Assembly (NCBI RefSeq): GCF_012489685.1
Contig: NC_080042.1
Coordinates: forward strand, 5,210,501-5,274,500
Length of the DNA stretch: 64,000 bases
Direction of reading: 5' to 3'
From: Lotus japonicus
Lineage: Eukaryota > Streptophyta > Magnoliopsida > Fabales > Fabaceae
The notes beneath the pieces were generated by a model that was given only the letters and a program-made list of their open reading frames with translations, did not search any database and was not told where the DNA came from. The translations under genes and the position numbers were made by a program. Shown here piece by piece: positions 21,890 through 34,713 of the stretch; within the stretch, counting starts at the first letter, position 1; each line of letters opens with the position of its first letter.

Positions 21890-22383
21890 AAGGTATGGAA
21901 ACAAAGGTTTCTATTTTGCAGGTTTCGTTCTTCGAAGAACATCCGCACTGTTCTGTCTCCTCACTGTTCAACCAGTAGATCAAATCGTTCAACAACTCTC
22001 CGTTCAATGAAGTTGCTCTCAGGAAATCTATATCGTTTGGTTAACAACTGGCAAAGACATTGTTTAGTTCAATGCATCATTACTCTTGCACGTGCTACAA
22101 CAGTGAACTTTGAAAGGTCTCATCACATTAAATGCGAAGCAGTTATCTCTCTTACTTTTAACGCGCGTGGTCTCAACTGCTCAATTGTTTAATAGTTTCC
22201 CTCTCATGAAAAGAAAACCGCCATCTGCACACCACCCAAAACTGCCATTCCTTATTCCAAATCAAATATATCCAAAAGATTTCCTTCTCTCTCTTTCACC
22301 TCACTTCATTTGACATTTACTCTCTCTCTCTCTTCCAAGTAAAGAAACCCTAAGCCTTCTCTGAAACTTCCTCTCATTCCCAA
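21890..22383 (+). other. Pol-to-third-ORF spacer, copy B
   Basis: Same content as 13766-14259: acceptor-like TTTTGCAG/GT at about 21921, CT-rich leader before 22384. No gene. Confidence 0.6.
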
Positions 22384-24754
22384 ATGGCCGGAGTTCGTGC
22401 TACCTCTTCCAAAGCCCCTTCCAAATCTAAGGCCCATCCAAGAAAGGTGGTAAAACACCTTACTCTGCTGAAGAAATGGAGATCATCCAGAGGAGATCAG
22501 AGAGGATCAACCGCCAACGCTCTGTTCAACTCAAGGAGGTTGGAGCCGTGAAAACTGAGAAACTGGGTGACAACTCTCTTGTGTCCCCAAGGTACTTTGA
22601 TCTGAAGGTGTTTGCCTTCGTGAAGATGGCTGGGCTTGCAGACTTACTTCATCAGGACTGGGAGACGGTGTACACCATGGCTCAGCGCGAAGTGTATGTG
22701 CCTTTGGTAAAGGAATTTTATGATTGTGCCGTTGTGATAAATCACAGACAAGTCATTAAGTCCAAAGTAAATGACAAGATCATCTCAGTGACTCTCAACG
22801 ACATGGCTGAAGCACTGAATGTGAAGTTGGAAGTTGGTGAAAAATATTCCCCAAATTGGTTTGCGAAAGTTAATGACTGGAAGTGCATTTGGAAGAACCA
22901 AGAGGAACCACTGACTGTGGAAGTGGGCAATCTCATTGATGATGTAAAGTTCAACAATGCTGTGATTAGCAAGGTTGTCTTACCAAAGGATGGAGCAAGA
23001 AATTATGTAAATGCGCATGCAAGGTACGCATTGTACAAGATCTTGAAAAGAGTGAAAATTAACCCTGCACACTTGATGTGGAACTACTTGATCAACTATC
23101 TGGAGAAAAGCCAAGGATACCTTCCTTTTGGCTCGCTGCTGACCGTTATTTTCGAAAAGAAAGGTGTTATCAAAGAGTTTCTGGAATCAGAGGATCGCTT
23201 GAATGAAGATGTGATCTTTCCTTCACCGATCAGACTGGGAGATGTGAGCAAAATGAACATTCCCTTTGATGCCTCTGATGTTCCTGAAGAATACTTGCCC
23301 AGAACAAGGAAAAACACCAGAGGAAAAGAAAAGGTATCTGATGTCCAGACAAGGAAGAAAAATCTGACAGAACTGTCCGATGTGTCAAAGAAGGAACCGT
23401 CCAAGAGAATCGTTCCTGCAGCTCTCCGCATCGCACCGTTCCCTGAGGACGAGGAAGAACAGTCTGTTCGAATCAAGATTGTGACGAGTGGTGAACCATT
23501 GCATTCTCAATCCAACCCCATCGCTTCAAGAACCAGATCAGGAAAAGGTTCTCCGCCTGTCAAGAATGCTGAACCCAAAAAGCTAAAGAGATTGAGGAAG
23601 CAATTTGAAGAATCTCATGTTACTGTTGAACCACAACCTGCATGTCAGAAAAGGAAGATTTTCTCTGCTGAACCTGAGGAGCCCGTCTTTGATGAGGACA
23701 TTGTTCTTCACACAAGGTTAGCAAACTCTCTCTTACCTTATCAAGAAATTCCTTCTGAAATGTCCAACAAAGAATTTCTGGATTCACTGTTTGTTGACAA
23801 TACTCAAACACCACACTCCTCTCCAACACATTCACAACACCACACTGAACCATTGCCAAAACTCCCACCAAACACAAACCTCAATGAACCCTTGACTGAA
23901 ACAACAAATGAACCACTCACATCTCAACCAAACTCTACCATGAACCTGCTTTCATCACTGACCAAACTGCCGTTGCACAAGAGAATGCCTCTGCATTCCA
24001 ACTTGTTCAATCTTTGCCTAAGTCATTGATTGCCGATGAGCATATGACTTCTACTCTCAAACCGTTCACGAAAGCAAGCACTAAGAAGGCAAGAAGATCC
24101 GGTACTGTTCTCTATTTTTCTCAAGCAAGAAAGAGGCGCCTTCAGACGCTAGTGTCCTCTGCTATCCAACGCAGACGCACCTTGAGGACTACCAAGGGAT
24201 CGTTCAAAAGCTACCTGAACCTTCTGGCAAGAAAGATTGACAAGTCTTCAAGCAATCAGCTCACCGCTACATGGAAACGACAAGAGGGTGACAACTACTT
24301 GTTCCAACTTCACGCTTGCAAAGTTCCTGATCCAGAGTTCTGGAAATTGAGTGTCTCTGAGGGATATGTTGGTACTCTGCCATATTCTCTCATGAATCGG
24401 ACCTCCGCGCTCTCACTGAAATTTGGAACTTGGGTGTTTGTACTCCTACCCACTCACATCCCTGAAGTTGTTTCTCATTCTGAGAAAGCCAACACTGAAA
24501 AAGGAAAGGAGAAGATGCTTGAAGAAGCAGATGATACAGAGTCACAACTGAACAGTTCTGCTGATGGAAAAGAAGAAGATGAATCTGAGGGACTTCAAGC
24601 TGATTTCAAGACTGAAGGTGGAAGCTCAAGTGCTCAAGTCTTGGCGACTCAATTTGTCACCAGAGAAGACTTTGAAGACCACCGTGACCACATCAACCAG
24701 CAGTTCATGACTCTTGCCCAGAAAATCGATCAGCTGCTGACACGCTTTGGCTAA
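22384..24754 (+). pseudogene. Third ORF, copy B, two frameshifts
   Basis: Same protein as copies C and E but with one C lost at about 22433 and one A lost at about 23945, which split it into 22384-, 22476-24029 and 24014-24754 parts. It has Ala and Ser variants (ACCGCTACATGG, CATTCTGAG, CTCTTACC) shared with copy D and not with C or E, which links B to D. Otherwise the domain and C-terminal coiled coil are unchanged. Confidence 0.85.
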
Positions 24755-25168
24755 TGGCCAACTCTCTATCCTGAACAATTCGCCTTTACTTTTATGTTTT
24801 CAGACAATTGTTCACTGATTATGCATATTTTATCGTTCCATCATGCTTATCGTTTTATAACTAACGTTTGCCATGTTTACTATGCATATTATACCTTTCC
24901 ACTAATTTCTTTTCCCTTTCTTTTTAATAATGCCAAAGGGGGAGAAAATAGGAATTAGGAATTATAGAAAAGTTTAAGATCAAGTTCAAGGTTGTTTCCT
25001 TAACCTAACACCAAAGTTTTATACAACTCAGGGGGAGTAATATGATTTGAATAAGTTTTTTTTTTTAAAAAACTTTTATCTTACCCAATTTAGGGGGAGC
25101 ATAAATTCTTTTTACTCTTGATCATTATCCTTTTCAATAAAAATTGTCATTATCAAAAAGGGGGAGAT
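24755..25168 (+). other. 3' untranslated region with repeated purine tracts, copy B
   Basis: No gene. AGGGGGAG-type tracts occur near 24939, 25030, 25095 and directly at the LTR3 border (AAAAAGGGGGAGAT, 25155-25168). The last is the functional polypurine tract by position. Confidence 0.75.
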
Positions 25169-26590
25169 TGTTAAGTTCAAACGTGTTACAACGTGTTTCA
25201 ATCTTATTTTGATCCTAACAATTTTTATAAATACTTTTCTCTACTAAAATCTAATTCCAGATGTTAATGACATTTTTCAGGAAATATATATTATAAGGTC
25301 GCATGCTTCAACGAATATGTCTAAGCCTTATAAGGAAAAAGAAGTTTACGCAAGATATGACCGCATCGTCCAGTAAACAAGGAAGACACTTATTCTGTAT
25401 CGTTTCATGCCACGTCATACCTCAGAATTTCAGAAGAAGCCTTTGAGCGGGAAAGTCAAAATTGTATCTCAACTATTTGCCCCATGCTTTAGTCAGAAGG
25501 AAACTAATCTGGTTACGTGCAAACTGATTTACCTTTGAAGAGAGAAGTCTCGATGACCAATGAAGAGGAAAAAGGACAACACGTCAACATCACTTTTCCA
25601 AAATGTCTCTCTTCTGCAAAGTAGCCCAAAGCTATCACCACCTACTAGCTGACAAAGTACACCTTTTTGGCTAAAGGATAGCTTTGAACAGCGGCATGCA
25701 TTTAATGAAGCTACCAACCGGAGATTTGAATCAATGGTTAGATGACACTCACAACGGCTACAAACAACGGCCAGATTTTGTGTCTCAACGGCTACACAAC
25801 TAGCAAGATCATATATAAAGGACATATCTGAAGATTGAAGAAGAAAAGAAGAGAAAAATTTATTGCAAGAAAAGAAAGAACTCAGAGCAGTTACTCCAAA
25901 CATTCTTCAAAGCATTAAAAGCTCACAGCAGATTTCCTAAGAGTCAAATCCGATCTCATACCTCTGCTAAATCAAGAGAGAATACCAAACCTTAAAAGAG
26001 TCAAACCTCTTCTCTTACTTCTCTCTTAGATTCTGAACTCTTGTGTGCTCCAACGTCCTTTCAGAACCCAAAACACTTGAGAGTTCCAGTGCCATAAATT
26101 GTCTACACCAACTCTTTTGAGAAGAGATTTCTTGTAGAGCCAAACAATCTTGTTGATTGTAGGAGGAGTCCTGTACAATACTTGGAGAAGTCCGTGATAA
26201 TACTAGGAGGAGTCCTGTACAATACTTGGAGAAGTCCGTGATAATACTAGGAGGAGTCCTGTACAATACTTGGAGAAGTCCGTGATAATACTTGGAGAAG
26301 TCCTGTCTAATACTTGTATTGGAGAAGTCCTTGATACTTGCTAGTGAAAATCTTGGTGGTGGCCAAGTACTGGACGTAGCCCAATCGTTTAGGGTGAACC
26401 AGTATAAATTCCTGTGTGCTGATCGTTCTGCTTTATTTACTTACTTCCGCTGCACTAAACAGTTTTTGAAAAGTCACCAGAACAATTTTCTTAAGAACTT
26501 ATCTTCTTTTCATAAACTAAAGTTTTAACAAGTAATTTTTAAGAACACAATTCAAACCCCCCCTTTCTTGTGTTACTTATTTACATATCA
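25169..26590 (+). repeat. LTR3 of the Sirevirus array (shared by copies B and C)
   Basis: 1422 bp, three 44-bp units, CCAACGTCC variant and long CTAATACTTGTATTGG segment as in LTR5 and LTR6. TATA box at 25812-25819. It serves as the 3' LTR of B and the 5' LTR of C. Confidence 0.94.
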
Positions 26591-26649
26591 ATTGGCATCA
26601 GAGCTTAGGCTCTAGAACTAACATCTTAACAGGTGTAGAGTAAAGATCC

Positions 26650-28412
26650 ATGGCAGAAGATCAAGCTATCGCTACAGGCTCATCCACCAACAAGCCTCCT
26701 TTCTTTGATGGAACCGAATATCCCTACTGGAAGACGCACATGCAACTTTTCATAGAATCCTCAAGCTACAAGTTGTGGGATATCATTGAAAATGGCAACA
26801 TCGTCTATAAAGATGACGCTGGTGAACCCATCAAGAAAGATCAGCTGACAGAAGCTCAACGCAAAGACTATCAACTCAATTCAAAGGCAAAACTATTTCT
26901 CTTATGTGCCTTAAGCAAAGCTCAGTTGGACAAAGTTGATGGACTCGCAACTGCCAAAGAAGTATGGGAAGCTCTAGGGCTTGCCTATGAAGGTACAGCA
27001 AATGTACGTCAAGCCAAAGTAAGTTTACTAGTGGCTGAATATGAAACCTTCAAAATGAAGGAAAATGAAACCATTGATGAAATGTTCGCAAGATTTCAAA
27101 CCATTATCAATGGTCTTCGAATTTCGATCGCACATACGCACACATTGATCAAATCACAAAAATACTGAGGTGCCTTCCTAAAAGATGGAGACCCAAAGTT
27201 ACTGCTATCCAAGAAGCAAGAGATCTTAGCACACTAAAACTTGAAGATCTCCTGGGATCCCTGAAGGTTCATGAGATTGAACTTTCTCAAGATGAAAGCC
27301 TAAAGAAGCAGAAAAGCATCGCCTTCAAAGCTAACATCTCCAAAAACAGTCAGACGAATGAAATGTCTGATGAAGAAGATTCCTCAGAAGAACTGTCCGA
27401 TGATGAGCAAGCACTGTTCAACAGAAAGTTCAAAAAGATGTGGATCAAACAACAAAGAGGAAAAGGCCTGAAGAAGGACAACAAAAGAGAATCAAGTCAG
27501 AAAAAGAAATCCTTTCCACACAAAGGTGAAAGCACCTCAACTGCAGACAAAAGCAACATTACATGTTTCGAATGCAAAAAGCCAGGTCACATCAAACCAG
27601 ACTGTCCTAGACTAGCTAAAAAGCCTGTCAGGAAACCATTCTACAAGAAGAAGAAAGCTCTAGTAACTGGCTGGGATGATTCTGAAAACAACTCTGAAGA
27701 TGACGAGGAAGAAGAAGATGAAGAATCTCTATTCGCTCTCATGGCTTCAGTAGATGGATCAGATGATGATGAAGATGATGAGGTAAGATCTGAAAACCTT
27801 GAAGAAGAGTTTAATGAACTGCTTGAACATTCTTACACTTTATCTGAAAAATACAAGAACCTGAAGAAACAGTTTTCCAAGTTGCAAAAAGAACATGAGA
27901 AAGTTTTAAAAGAAAAAGATTCCATTATTCATGAAAATGAGTTTTTAAAGAAACAAGACTCCACAATGGAAGTATCGGCTTTAAAGAAAAGAATCAAAGT
28001 TTTGATTGATGATTTATCTACTTTCACAATAGGGCATGACAACTTAGTTAAACTATGTGGAAACAGTAGAGACTTATATGATAAAAGTGGTCTGGGTTTT
28101 GACAGCAGTGAACCGTCTAATGAAACTATGTCTGATATATCGTTTACTTCTTCTATTGATAGTGAATCTAAATTTGTTGTGAACTGTTCAATAGAAAGGG
28201 AAGGAAAGAAAATCTTCTATGAGAAGAAGATTCCTCCCAAGCGTGCAACTAACCCTATAGGACCCAAGAAAATCTGGGTACCTAAGAAATCAATAATTCC
28301 TGTTGCAGATTTACTTAACAGAACGAAGGAAACGCCAACAATGGTACCTGGACAGTGGATGCTCGCGTCATATGACGGGAGAAAAGTCTATGTTCCCCAA
28401 GATTCAAGTTAG
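26650..28412 (+). pseudogene. gag: Gag, copy C, one frameshift
   Basis: Intact from ATG to about 27120, where one A is missing (CGAATTTCG against CGAAATTTCG), giving a premature stop at 27166-27168; the frame is recovered downstream to 28412. GCTACAGGCTCA near the start is shared with copy E. Single-base homopolymer loss within the suspect contig. Confidence 0.87.
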
Positions 28413-31400
28413 ATCTGATGGTGGATTTGTAACCTTTGGTGGAAATCAAAAAGGATTCATTGTTGGAGAAGGTACTGTTGGTAAGGAACCTCTTCCAGTA
28501 ATTAATAATGTCTTATTAGTTGAAGGGTTAAAACATAATCTACTTAGCATAAGTCAATTATGTGATAGTGGGTTCACTGTTTCCTTTAATAAAGTGAAGT
28601 GTAGTGTTACTGATTCCGATGACAAAATCATCTTTGAAGCTCAGAGACAAGGGAATCTATATAAGACGAACTTGGAAAACCTAGCAAATCAAAATGTAAC
28701 TTGTCTAGTATCATCAGAGGATAATACATGGCTTTGGCATAGGAAGCTAGGGCATGCATCCTTAAGGACCATTACTAAAATCATAAGTAATGACTTAGTA
28801 CGTGGTTTGCCAAAACTATCTATTAAATCTGATGCTACATGTTCTGCATGTACTCAAAGCAAACAGCATCGTACCTCCTGTCGTGCTAAAAACTTTGTCA
28901 GTACTAGCAAACCTCTGGACCTCTTACATATGGATTTGTTTGGTCCCACTAGGGTAGCTAGTGTTTCTGGAAAAAGATTTTGTTTTGTCATTATCGATGA
29001 CTACACAAGATTCTGTTGGGTCTACTTCCTAAGAAGCAAGGATGAAACATTCCAAGCATTCAAGATCTTCAGCAAAAGAGTTCAAAATGAAAAGGGCTAC
29101 TGCATCACAGCCATTCGCAGTGACAGAGGAGGAGAGTTTGTGAATGAAGATTTTGAAAAATTCTGTGCACAAGAAGGTATCAGCCATCAGTTCTCAGCTC
29201 CAAGGACACCACAGCAAAACGGTGTAGCTGAACGGAAGAACAGATCACTTCAAGAAATGGCAAGGACAATGCTCAGTGAAACTTCACTACCAAAGTATTT
29301 CTGGGCTGAAGCTATTGAAACTGCATGCTACATTCAGAATAGAATATCTATGCGACCCATGTTGAAAAAGACTCCATATGAACTATGGAAAGATAGAAAG
29401 CCAACTGTATCGTACTTTCATCCATTTGGATGCAAGTGTTACATTCTCAACACCAAGGACAACATCGGAAAATTTGACAATAAGTCTGATCAAGGAATTC
29501 TCCTTGGATATTCTTCTCACTCCAAAGCCTATAGAGTTTACAACTCAAGAACAAAAGTTGTTGAAGAATCTATCAATGTCAAGTTCGATGATAGTTCAAT
29601 CAAGGCCGTTGATCGTTTAGAAAGAGATTTTCTCAATCTAGACCTATCAGATCATGATGAAGCAGATGACGACACAACAAGAGCTCAACCATCAGAATCA
29701 GTTCATGAAGATCAATCTCCGTCACCTCCTGGTACTATTCCTGAACAGTCCGACCAAGTCATGACTTCAAGCGGAATCTCACTTCCAAAGGAGTGGAAGT
29801 ACAGAAGTGATCATCCACCAGAGCAAATCATTGGAAGTGTATCAGAAAGAGTAAAGACCAGATCAGCATTCAGAGAAGAATCAAACAGCGCATTCATCTC
29901 AGAGATTGAACCAAAGAACGTTGAAGAGGCTCTACAAGATGAAGGATGGATTCTGGCTATGCAAGAAGAACTAAATCAATTTGAAAGAAGTCAAGTATGG
30001 ACCCTAGTTCCAAGACCAACTGGAAAATCTATCATTGGTACTAAATGGGTCTTCAGAAACAAGATGGATGAAAATGGGAAAGTCACTAGAAACAAAGCGA
30101 GACTAGTAGCACAAGGTTACAACCAACAAGAAGGAATTGACTACACTGAAACGTTCGCACCAGTTGCAAGAATTGAAGCAATAAGGATACTCCTAGCTTT
30201 TGCATGTCAACATTCCATCAAGCTATATCAAATGGATGTCAAAAGCGCCTTTCTGAACGGAGTAATTGAAGAGGAAGTCTATGTGAAGCAACCTCCAGGC
30301 TTTGAAGAACCATCCACTCCAGACTACGTGTACAGGTTGAAGAAAGCTCTGTACGGTTTAAAACAAGCCCCAAGGGCTTGGTATGATCGTCTAAGCAACT
30401 TTCTCATGAAGAATGGTTTTTCAAGAGGAAAGATTGACAACACCCTCTTCAGGAAGCAATTGAAGGACGACTACATCCTTGTACAATTGTATGTTGATGA
30501 TATCATCTTCGGTGCAACTAGCGATAAACTGTGTAAAGAATTTTCTACTCTCATGCAAAGTGAATTTGAAATGAGTATGATGGGAGAACTGAAATTCTTT
30601 CTGGGACTTCAAATCAAGCAAGAGAAAGACAAGATCTTCATACATCAGTCCAAGTACATAAAGGATATGCTCAAGAAATACAACATGCACAAGTCAAATG
30701 AGATGAGTACTCTTATGTATCCCAACACTGTTCTGGACAAAAGTGATGAAAGCTCACCAGTTGACCCAACATCGTACAGAGGGATGATTGGTTCACTTCT
30801 TTATTTAACGTCCAGCAGACCAGACATAATGTTTAGTGTTTGTCTATGTGCAAGGTTTCAGGTAAACCCACAGCAATCTCATCTTAGTGCTGTTAAGCGA
30901 ATCTTTAGATATTTAATTGGTACTGCTAATCTTGGTCTATTATATGAGAAAGGTGAAGATTTCAGGTTGAAAGGATTTTGTGATGCGGATTATGCTGGTG
31001 ATCGAGTTGAACGGAAAAGCACTAGTGGAGGATGTCACTTTCTGGGAAACTGTTTAGTATCCTGGACAAGTAAACGTCAAAGCACTATTTCCTTATCCAC
31101 TGCTGAAGCTGAATATGTGGCAGCAAGTTCTTGTTGTACACAACTCCTATGGATAAAGCATCAACTTGAGGATTACAACATTCATGAAAACAAGATACCT
31201 CTTTTATGTGATAACACAAGTGCCATCAATATTGCCAAGAATCCAGTTCAGCATTCAAGAACAAAGCACATTGAGATCAAACATCATTTCATTAGAGATC
31301 TTGTGGCAAAGGGAAACATTGATATATCTCATATACACACAGAAGATCAACTTGCTGACATACTCACGAAACCTCTTTTAGAAGGCAGATTCTCAGATCT

Positions 31401-31434
31401 AAGAACAAGGATAAATATGCACTCTGCTCAATAA
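28303..31434 (+). CDS. pol: Pol polyprotein, copy C (intact)
   Basis: Full-length 1043-codon frame, same domain order and catalytic residues as copy A (protease DSG, integrase DD35E, YVDD, RNase H DED). Overlaps gag by 110 nt in the +1 frame. Differs from copy E at a few residues, for example Lys where E has Thr (EPKNVEEAL against EPTNVEEAL) and Asp where E has Asn in the ATSDKL segment. Confidence 0.94.
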   Translation: MQIYLTERRKRQQWYLDSGCSRHMTGEKSMFPKIQVRSDGGFVTFGGNQKGFIVGEGTVGKEPLPVINNVLLVEGLKHNLLSISQLCDSGFTVSFNKVKCSVTDSDDKIIFEAQRQGNLYKTNLENLANQNVTCLVSSEDNTWLWHRKLGHASLRTITKIISNDLVRGLPKLSIKSDATCSACTQSKQHRTSCRAKNFVSTSKPLDLLHMDLFGPTRVASVSGKRFCFVIIDDYTRFCWVYFLRSKDETFQAFKIFSKRVQNEKGYCITAIRSDRGGEFVNEDFEKFCAQEGISHQFSAPRTPQQNGVAERKNRSLQEMARTMLSETSLPKYFWAEAIETACYIQNRISMRPMLKKTPYELWKDRKPTVSYFHPFGCKCYILNTKDNIGKFDNKSDQGILLGYSSHSKAYRVYNSRTKVVEESINVKFDDSSIKAVDRLERDFLNLDLSDHDEADDDTTRAQPSESVHEDQSPSPPGTIPEQSDQVMTSSGISLPKEWKYRSDHPPEQIIGSVSERVKTRSAFREESNSAFISEIEPKNVEEALQDEGWILAMQEELNQFERSQVWTLVPRPTGKSIIGTKWVFRNKMDENGKVTRNKARLVAQGYNQQEGIDYTETFAPVARIEAIRILLAFACQHSIKLYQMDVKSAFLNGVIEEEVYVKQPPGFEEPSTPDYVYRLKKALYGLKQAPRAWYDRLSNFLMKNGFSRGKIDNTLFRKQLKDDYILVQLYVDDIIFGATSDKLCKEFSTLMQSEFEMSMMGELKFFLGLQIKQEKDKIFIHQSKYIKDMLKKYNMHKSNEMSTLMYPNTVLDKSDESSPVDPTSYRGMIGSLLYLTSSRPDIMFSVCLCARFQVNPQQSHLSAVKRIFRYLIGTANLGLLYEKGEDFRLKGFCDADYAGDRVERKSTSGGCHFLGNCLVSWTSKRQSTISLSTAEAEYVAASSCCTQLLWIKHQLEDYNIHENKIPLLCDNTSAINIAKNPVQHSRTKHIEIKHHFIRDLVAKGNIDISHIHTEDQLADILTKPLLEGRFSDLRTRINMHSAQ

Positions 31435-31928
31435 AAGGTATGGAAACAAAGGTTTCTATTTTGCAGGTTTCGTTCTTCGAAGAACATCCGCACTGTTCTG
31501 TCTCCTCACTGTTCAACCAGTAGATCAAATCGTTCAACAACTCTCCGTTCAATGAAGTTGCTCTCAGGAAATCTATATCGTTTGGTTAACAACTGGCAAA
31601 GACATTGTTTAGTTCAATGCATCATTACTCTTGCACGTGCTACAACAGTGAACTTTGAAAGGTCTCATCACATTAAATGCGAAGCAGTTATCTCTCTTAC
31701 TTTTAACGCGCGTGGTCTCAACTGCTCAATTGTTTAATAGTTTCCCTCTCATGAAAAGAAAACCGCCATCTGCACACCACCCAAAACTGCCATTCCTTAT
31801 TCCAAATCAAATATATCCAAAAGATTTCCTTCTCTCTCTTTCACCTCACTTCATTTGACATTTACTCTCTCTCTCTCTTCCAAGTAAAGAAACCCTAAGC
31901 CTTCTCTGAAACTTCCTCTCATTCCCAA
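31435..31928 (+). other. Pol-to-third-ORF spacer, copy C
   Basis: As in copy A: acceptor-like TTTTGCAG/GT ending near 31466, CT-rich leader before 31929. No gene. Confidence 0.6.
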
Positions 31929-34301
31929 ATGGCCGGAGTTCGTGCTACCTCTTCCAAAGCCCCTTCCAAATCTAAGGCCCCATCCAAGAAAGGTGGTAAA
32001 ACACCTTACTCTGCTGAAGAAATGGAGATCATCCAGAGGAGATCAGAGAGGATCAACCGCCAACGCTCTGTTCAACTCAAGGAGGTTGGAGCCGTGAAAA
32101 CTGAGAAACTGGGTGACAACTCTCTTGTGTCCCCAAGGTACTTTGATCTGAAGGTGTTTGCCTTCGTGAAGATGGCTGGGCTTGCAGACTTACTTCATCA
32201 GGACTGGGAGACGGTGTACACCATGGCTCAGCGCGAAGTGTATGTGCCTTTGGTAAAGGAATTTTATGACTGTGCCGTTGTGATAAATCACAGACAAGTC
32301 ATTAAGTCCAAAGTAAATGACAAGATCATCTCAGTGACTCTCAACGACATGGCTGAAGCACTGAATGTGAAGTTGGAAGTTGGTGAAAAATATTCCCCAA
32401 ATTGGTTTGCGAAAGTTAATGACTGGAAGTGCATTTGGAAGAACCAAGAGGAACCACTGACTGTGGAAGTGGGCAATCTCATTGATGATGTAAAGTTCAA
32501 CAATGCTGTGATTAGCAAGGTTGTCTTACCAAAGGATGGTGCAAGAAATTATGTAAATGCGCATGCAAGGTACGCATTGTACAAGATCTTGAAAAGAGTG
32601 AAAATTAACCCTGCACACTTGATGTGGAACTACTTGATCAACTATCTGGAGAAAAGCCAAGGATACCTTCCTTTTGGCTCGCTGCTGACCGTTATTTTCG
32701 AAAAGAAAGGTGTTATCAAAGAGTTTCTGGAATCAGAGGATCGCTTGAATGAAGATGTGATCTTTCCTTCACCGATCAGACTGGGAGATGTGAGCAAAAT
32801 GAACATTCCCTTTGATGCCTCTGATGTTCCTGAAGAATACTTGCCCAGAACAAGGAAAAACACCAGAGGAAAAGAAAAGGTATCTGATGTCCAGACAAGG
32901 AAGAAAAATCTGAAAGAACTGTCCGATGTGTCAAAGAAGGAACCGTCCAAGAGAATCGTTCCTGCAGCTCTCCGCATCGCACCGTTCCCTGAGGACGAGG
33001 AAGAACAGTCTGTTCGAATCAAGATTGTGACGAGTGGTGAACCATTGCATTCTCAATCCAACCCCATCGCTTCAAGAACCAGATCAGGAAAAGGTTCTCC
33101 GCCTGTCAAGAATGCTGAACCCAAAAAGCTAAAGAGATTGAGGAAGCAATTTGAAGAATCTCATGTTACTGTTGAACCACAACCTGCATGTCAGAAAAGG
33201 AAGATTTTCTCTGCTGAACCTGAGGAGCCCGTCTTTGATGAGGACATTGTTCTTCACACAAGGTTAGCAAACTCTCTCTCACCTTATCAAGAAATTCCTT
33301 CTGAAATGTCCAACAAAGAATTTCTGGATTCACTGTTTGTTGACAATACTCAAACACCACACTCCTCTCCAACACATTCACAACACCACACTGAACCATT
33401 GCCAAAACTCCCACCAAACACAAACCTCAATGAACCCTTGACTGAAACAACAAATGAACCACTCACATCTCAACCAAACTCTACCATGAACACTGCTTTC
33501 ATCACTGACCAAACTGCCGTTGCACAAGAGAATGCCTCTGCATTCCAACTTGTTCAATCTTTGCCTAAGTCATTGATTGCCGATGAGCATATGACTTCTA
33601 CTCTCAAACCGTTCACGAAAGCAAGCACTAAGAAGGCAAGCAGATCCGGTACTGTTCTCTATTTTTCTCAAGCAAGAAAGAGGCGCCTTCAGACGCTAGT
33701 GTCCTCTGCTATCCAACGCAGACGCACCTTGAGGACTACCAAGGGATCGTTCAAAAGCTACCTGAACCTTCTGGCAAGAAAGATTGACAAGTCTTCAAGC
33801 AATCAGCTCACCACTACATGGAAACGACAAGAGGGTGACAACTACTTGTTCCAACTTCACGCTTGCAAAGTTCCTGATCCAGAGTTCTGGAAATTGAGTG
33901 TCTCTGAGGGATATGTTGGTACTCTGCCATATTCTCTCATGAATCGGACCTCCGCGCTCTCACTGAAATTTGGAACTTGGGTGTTTGTACTCCTACCCAC
34001 TCACATCCCTGAAGTTGTTTCTCATTATGAGAAAGCCAACACTGAAAAAGGAAAGGAGAAGATGCTTGAAGAAGCAGATGATACAGAGTCACAACTGAAC
34101 AGTTCTGCTGATGGAAAAGAAGAAGATGAATCTGAGGGACTTCAAGCTGATTTCAAGACTGAAGGTGGAAGCTCAAGTGCTCAAGTCTTGGCGACTCAAT
34201 TTGTCACCAGAGAAGACTTTGAAGACCACCGTGACCACATCAACCAGCAGTTCATGACTCTTGCCCAGAAAATCGATCAGCTGCTGACACGCTTTGGCTA
34301 A
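31929..34301 (+). CDS. Third ORF (env-position protein), copy C, 790 codons
   Basis: Unknown function. The N-terminus is basic (Ser/Lys-rich, residues 1-25). Residues about 60-290 form a globular domain with VYVPLVKEFYDCA (about 104-116) and YLPFGSLLTVIF (about 246-257), matching in order and spacing the ORF at 59587 and resembling the domain annotated in plants as putative plant transposon protein. The middle is Ser/Pro/Glu-rich. A basic cluster (ARKRRLQTL, QRRRTLR, about 581-601) could be a nuclear signal. The last 35 residues look like a short coiled coil. I see no signal peptide or membrane span, so it is not a classical envelope protein. Follows pol by 494 bp. Confidence 0.82.
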   Translation: MAGVRATSSKAPSKSKAPSKKGGKTPYSAEEMEIIQRRSERINRQRSVQLKEVGAVKTEKLGDNSLVSPRYFDLKVFAFVKMAGLADLLHQDWETVYTMAQREVYVPLVKEFYDCAVVINHRQVIKSKVNDKIISVTLNDMAEALNVKLEVGEKYSPNWFAKVNDWKCIWKNQEEPLTVEVGNLIDDVKFNNAVISKVVLPKDGARNYVNAHARYALYKILKRVKINPAHLMWNYLINYLEKSQGYLPFGSLLTVIFEKKGVIKEFLESEDRLNEDVIFPSPIRLGDVSKMNIPFDASDVPEEYLPRTRKNTRGKEKVSDVQTRKKNLKELSDVSKKEPSKRIVPAALRIAPFPEDEEEQSVRIKIVTSGEPLHSQSNPIASRTRSGKGSPPVKNAEPKKLKRLRKQFEESHVTVEPQPACQKRKIFSAEPEEPVFDEDIVLHTRLANSLSPYQEIPSEMSNKEFLDSLFVDNTQTPHSSPTHSQHHTEPLPKLPPNTNLNEPLTETTNEPLTSQPNSTMNTAFITDQTAVAQENASAFQLVQSLPKSLIADEHMTSTLKPFTKASTKKASRSGTVLYFSQARKRRLQTLVSSAIQRRRTLRTTKGSFKSYLNLLARKIDKSSSNQLTTTWKRQEGDNYLFQLHACKVPDPEFWKLSVSEGYVGTLPYSLMNRTSALSLKFGTWVFVLLPTHIPEVVSHYEKANTEKGKEKMLEEADDTESQLNSSADGKEEDESEGLQADFKTEGGSSSAQVLATQFVTREDFEDHRDHINQQFMTLAQKIDQLLTRFG

Positions 34302-34713
34302 TGGCCAACTCTCTATCCTGAACAATTCGCCTTTACTTTTATGTTTTCAGACAATTGTTCACTGATTATGCATATTTTATCGTTCCATCATGCTTATCGT
34401 TTTATAACTAACGTTTGCCATGTTTACTATGCATATTATACCTTTCCACTAATTTCTTTTCCCTTTCTTTTTAATAATGCCAAAGGGGAGAAAATAGGAA
34501 TTAGGAATTATAGAAAAGTTTAAGATCAAGTTCAAGGTTGTTTCCTTAACCTAACACCAAAGTTTTATACAACTCAGGGGAGTAATATGATTTGAATAAG
34601 TTTTTTTTTTTAAAAAACTTTTATCTTACCCAATTTAGGGGGAGCATAAATTCTTTTTACTCTTGATCATTATCCTTTTCAATAAAAATTGTCATTATCA
34701 AAAAGGGGGAGAT
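34302..34713 (+). other. 3' untranslated region with purine tracts, copy C
   Basis: No gene. Same layout as copy B, with one G fewer in two of the tracts (near 34483 and 34576); ends AAAAAGGGGGAGAT at LTR4. An AAGTTTTTT...AAAAAACTT inverted repeat lies near 34600. Confidence 0.72.

Noticed and set aside
22476..24029. Separate 517-codon gene in copy B
   Set aside because: It is the middle of the third ORF, separated by two single-base losses from parts that are joined in copies C and E.
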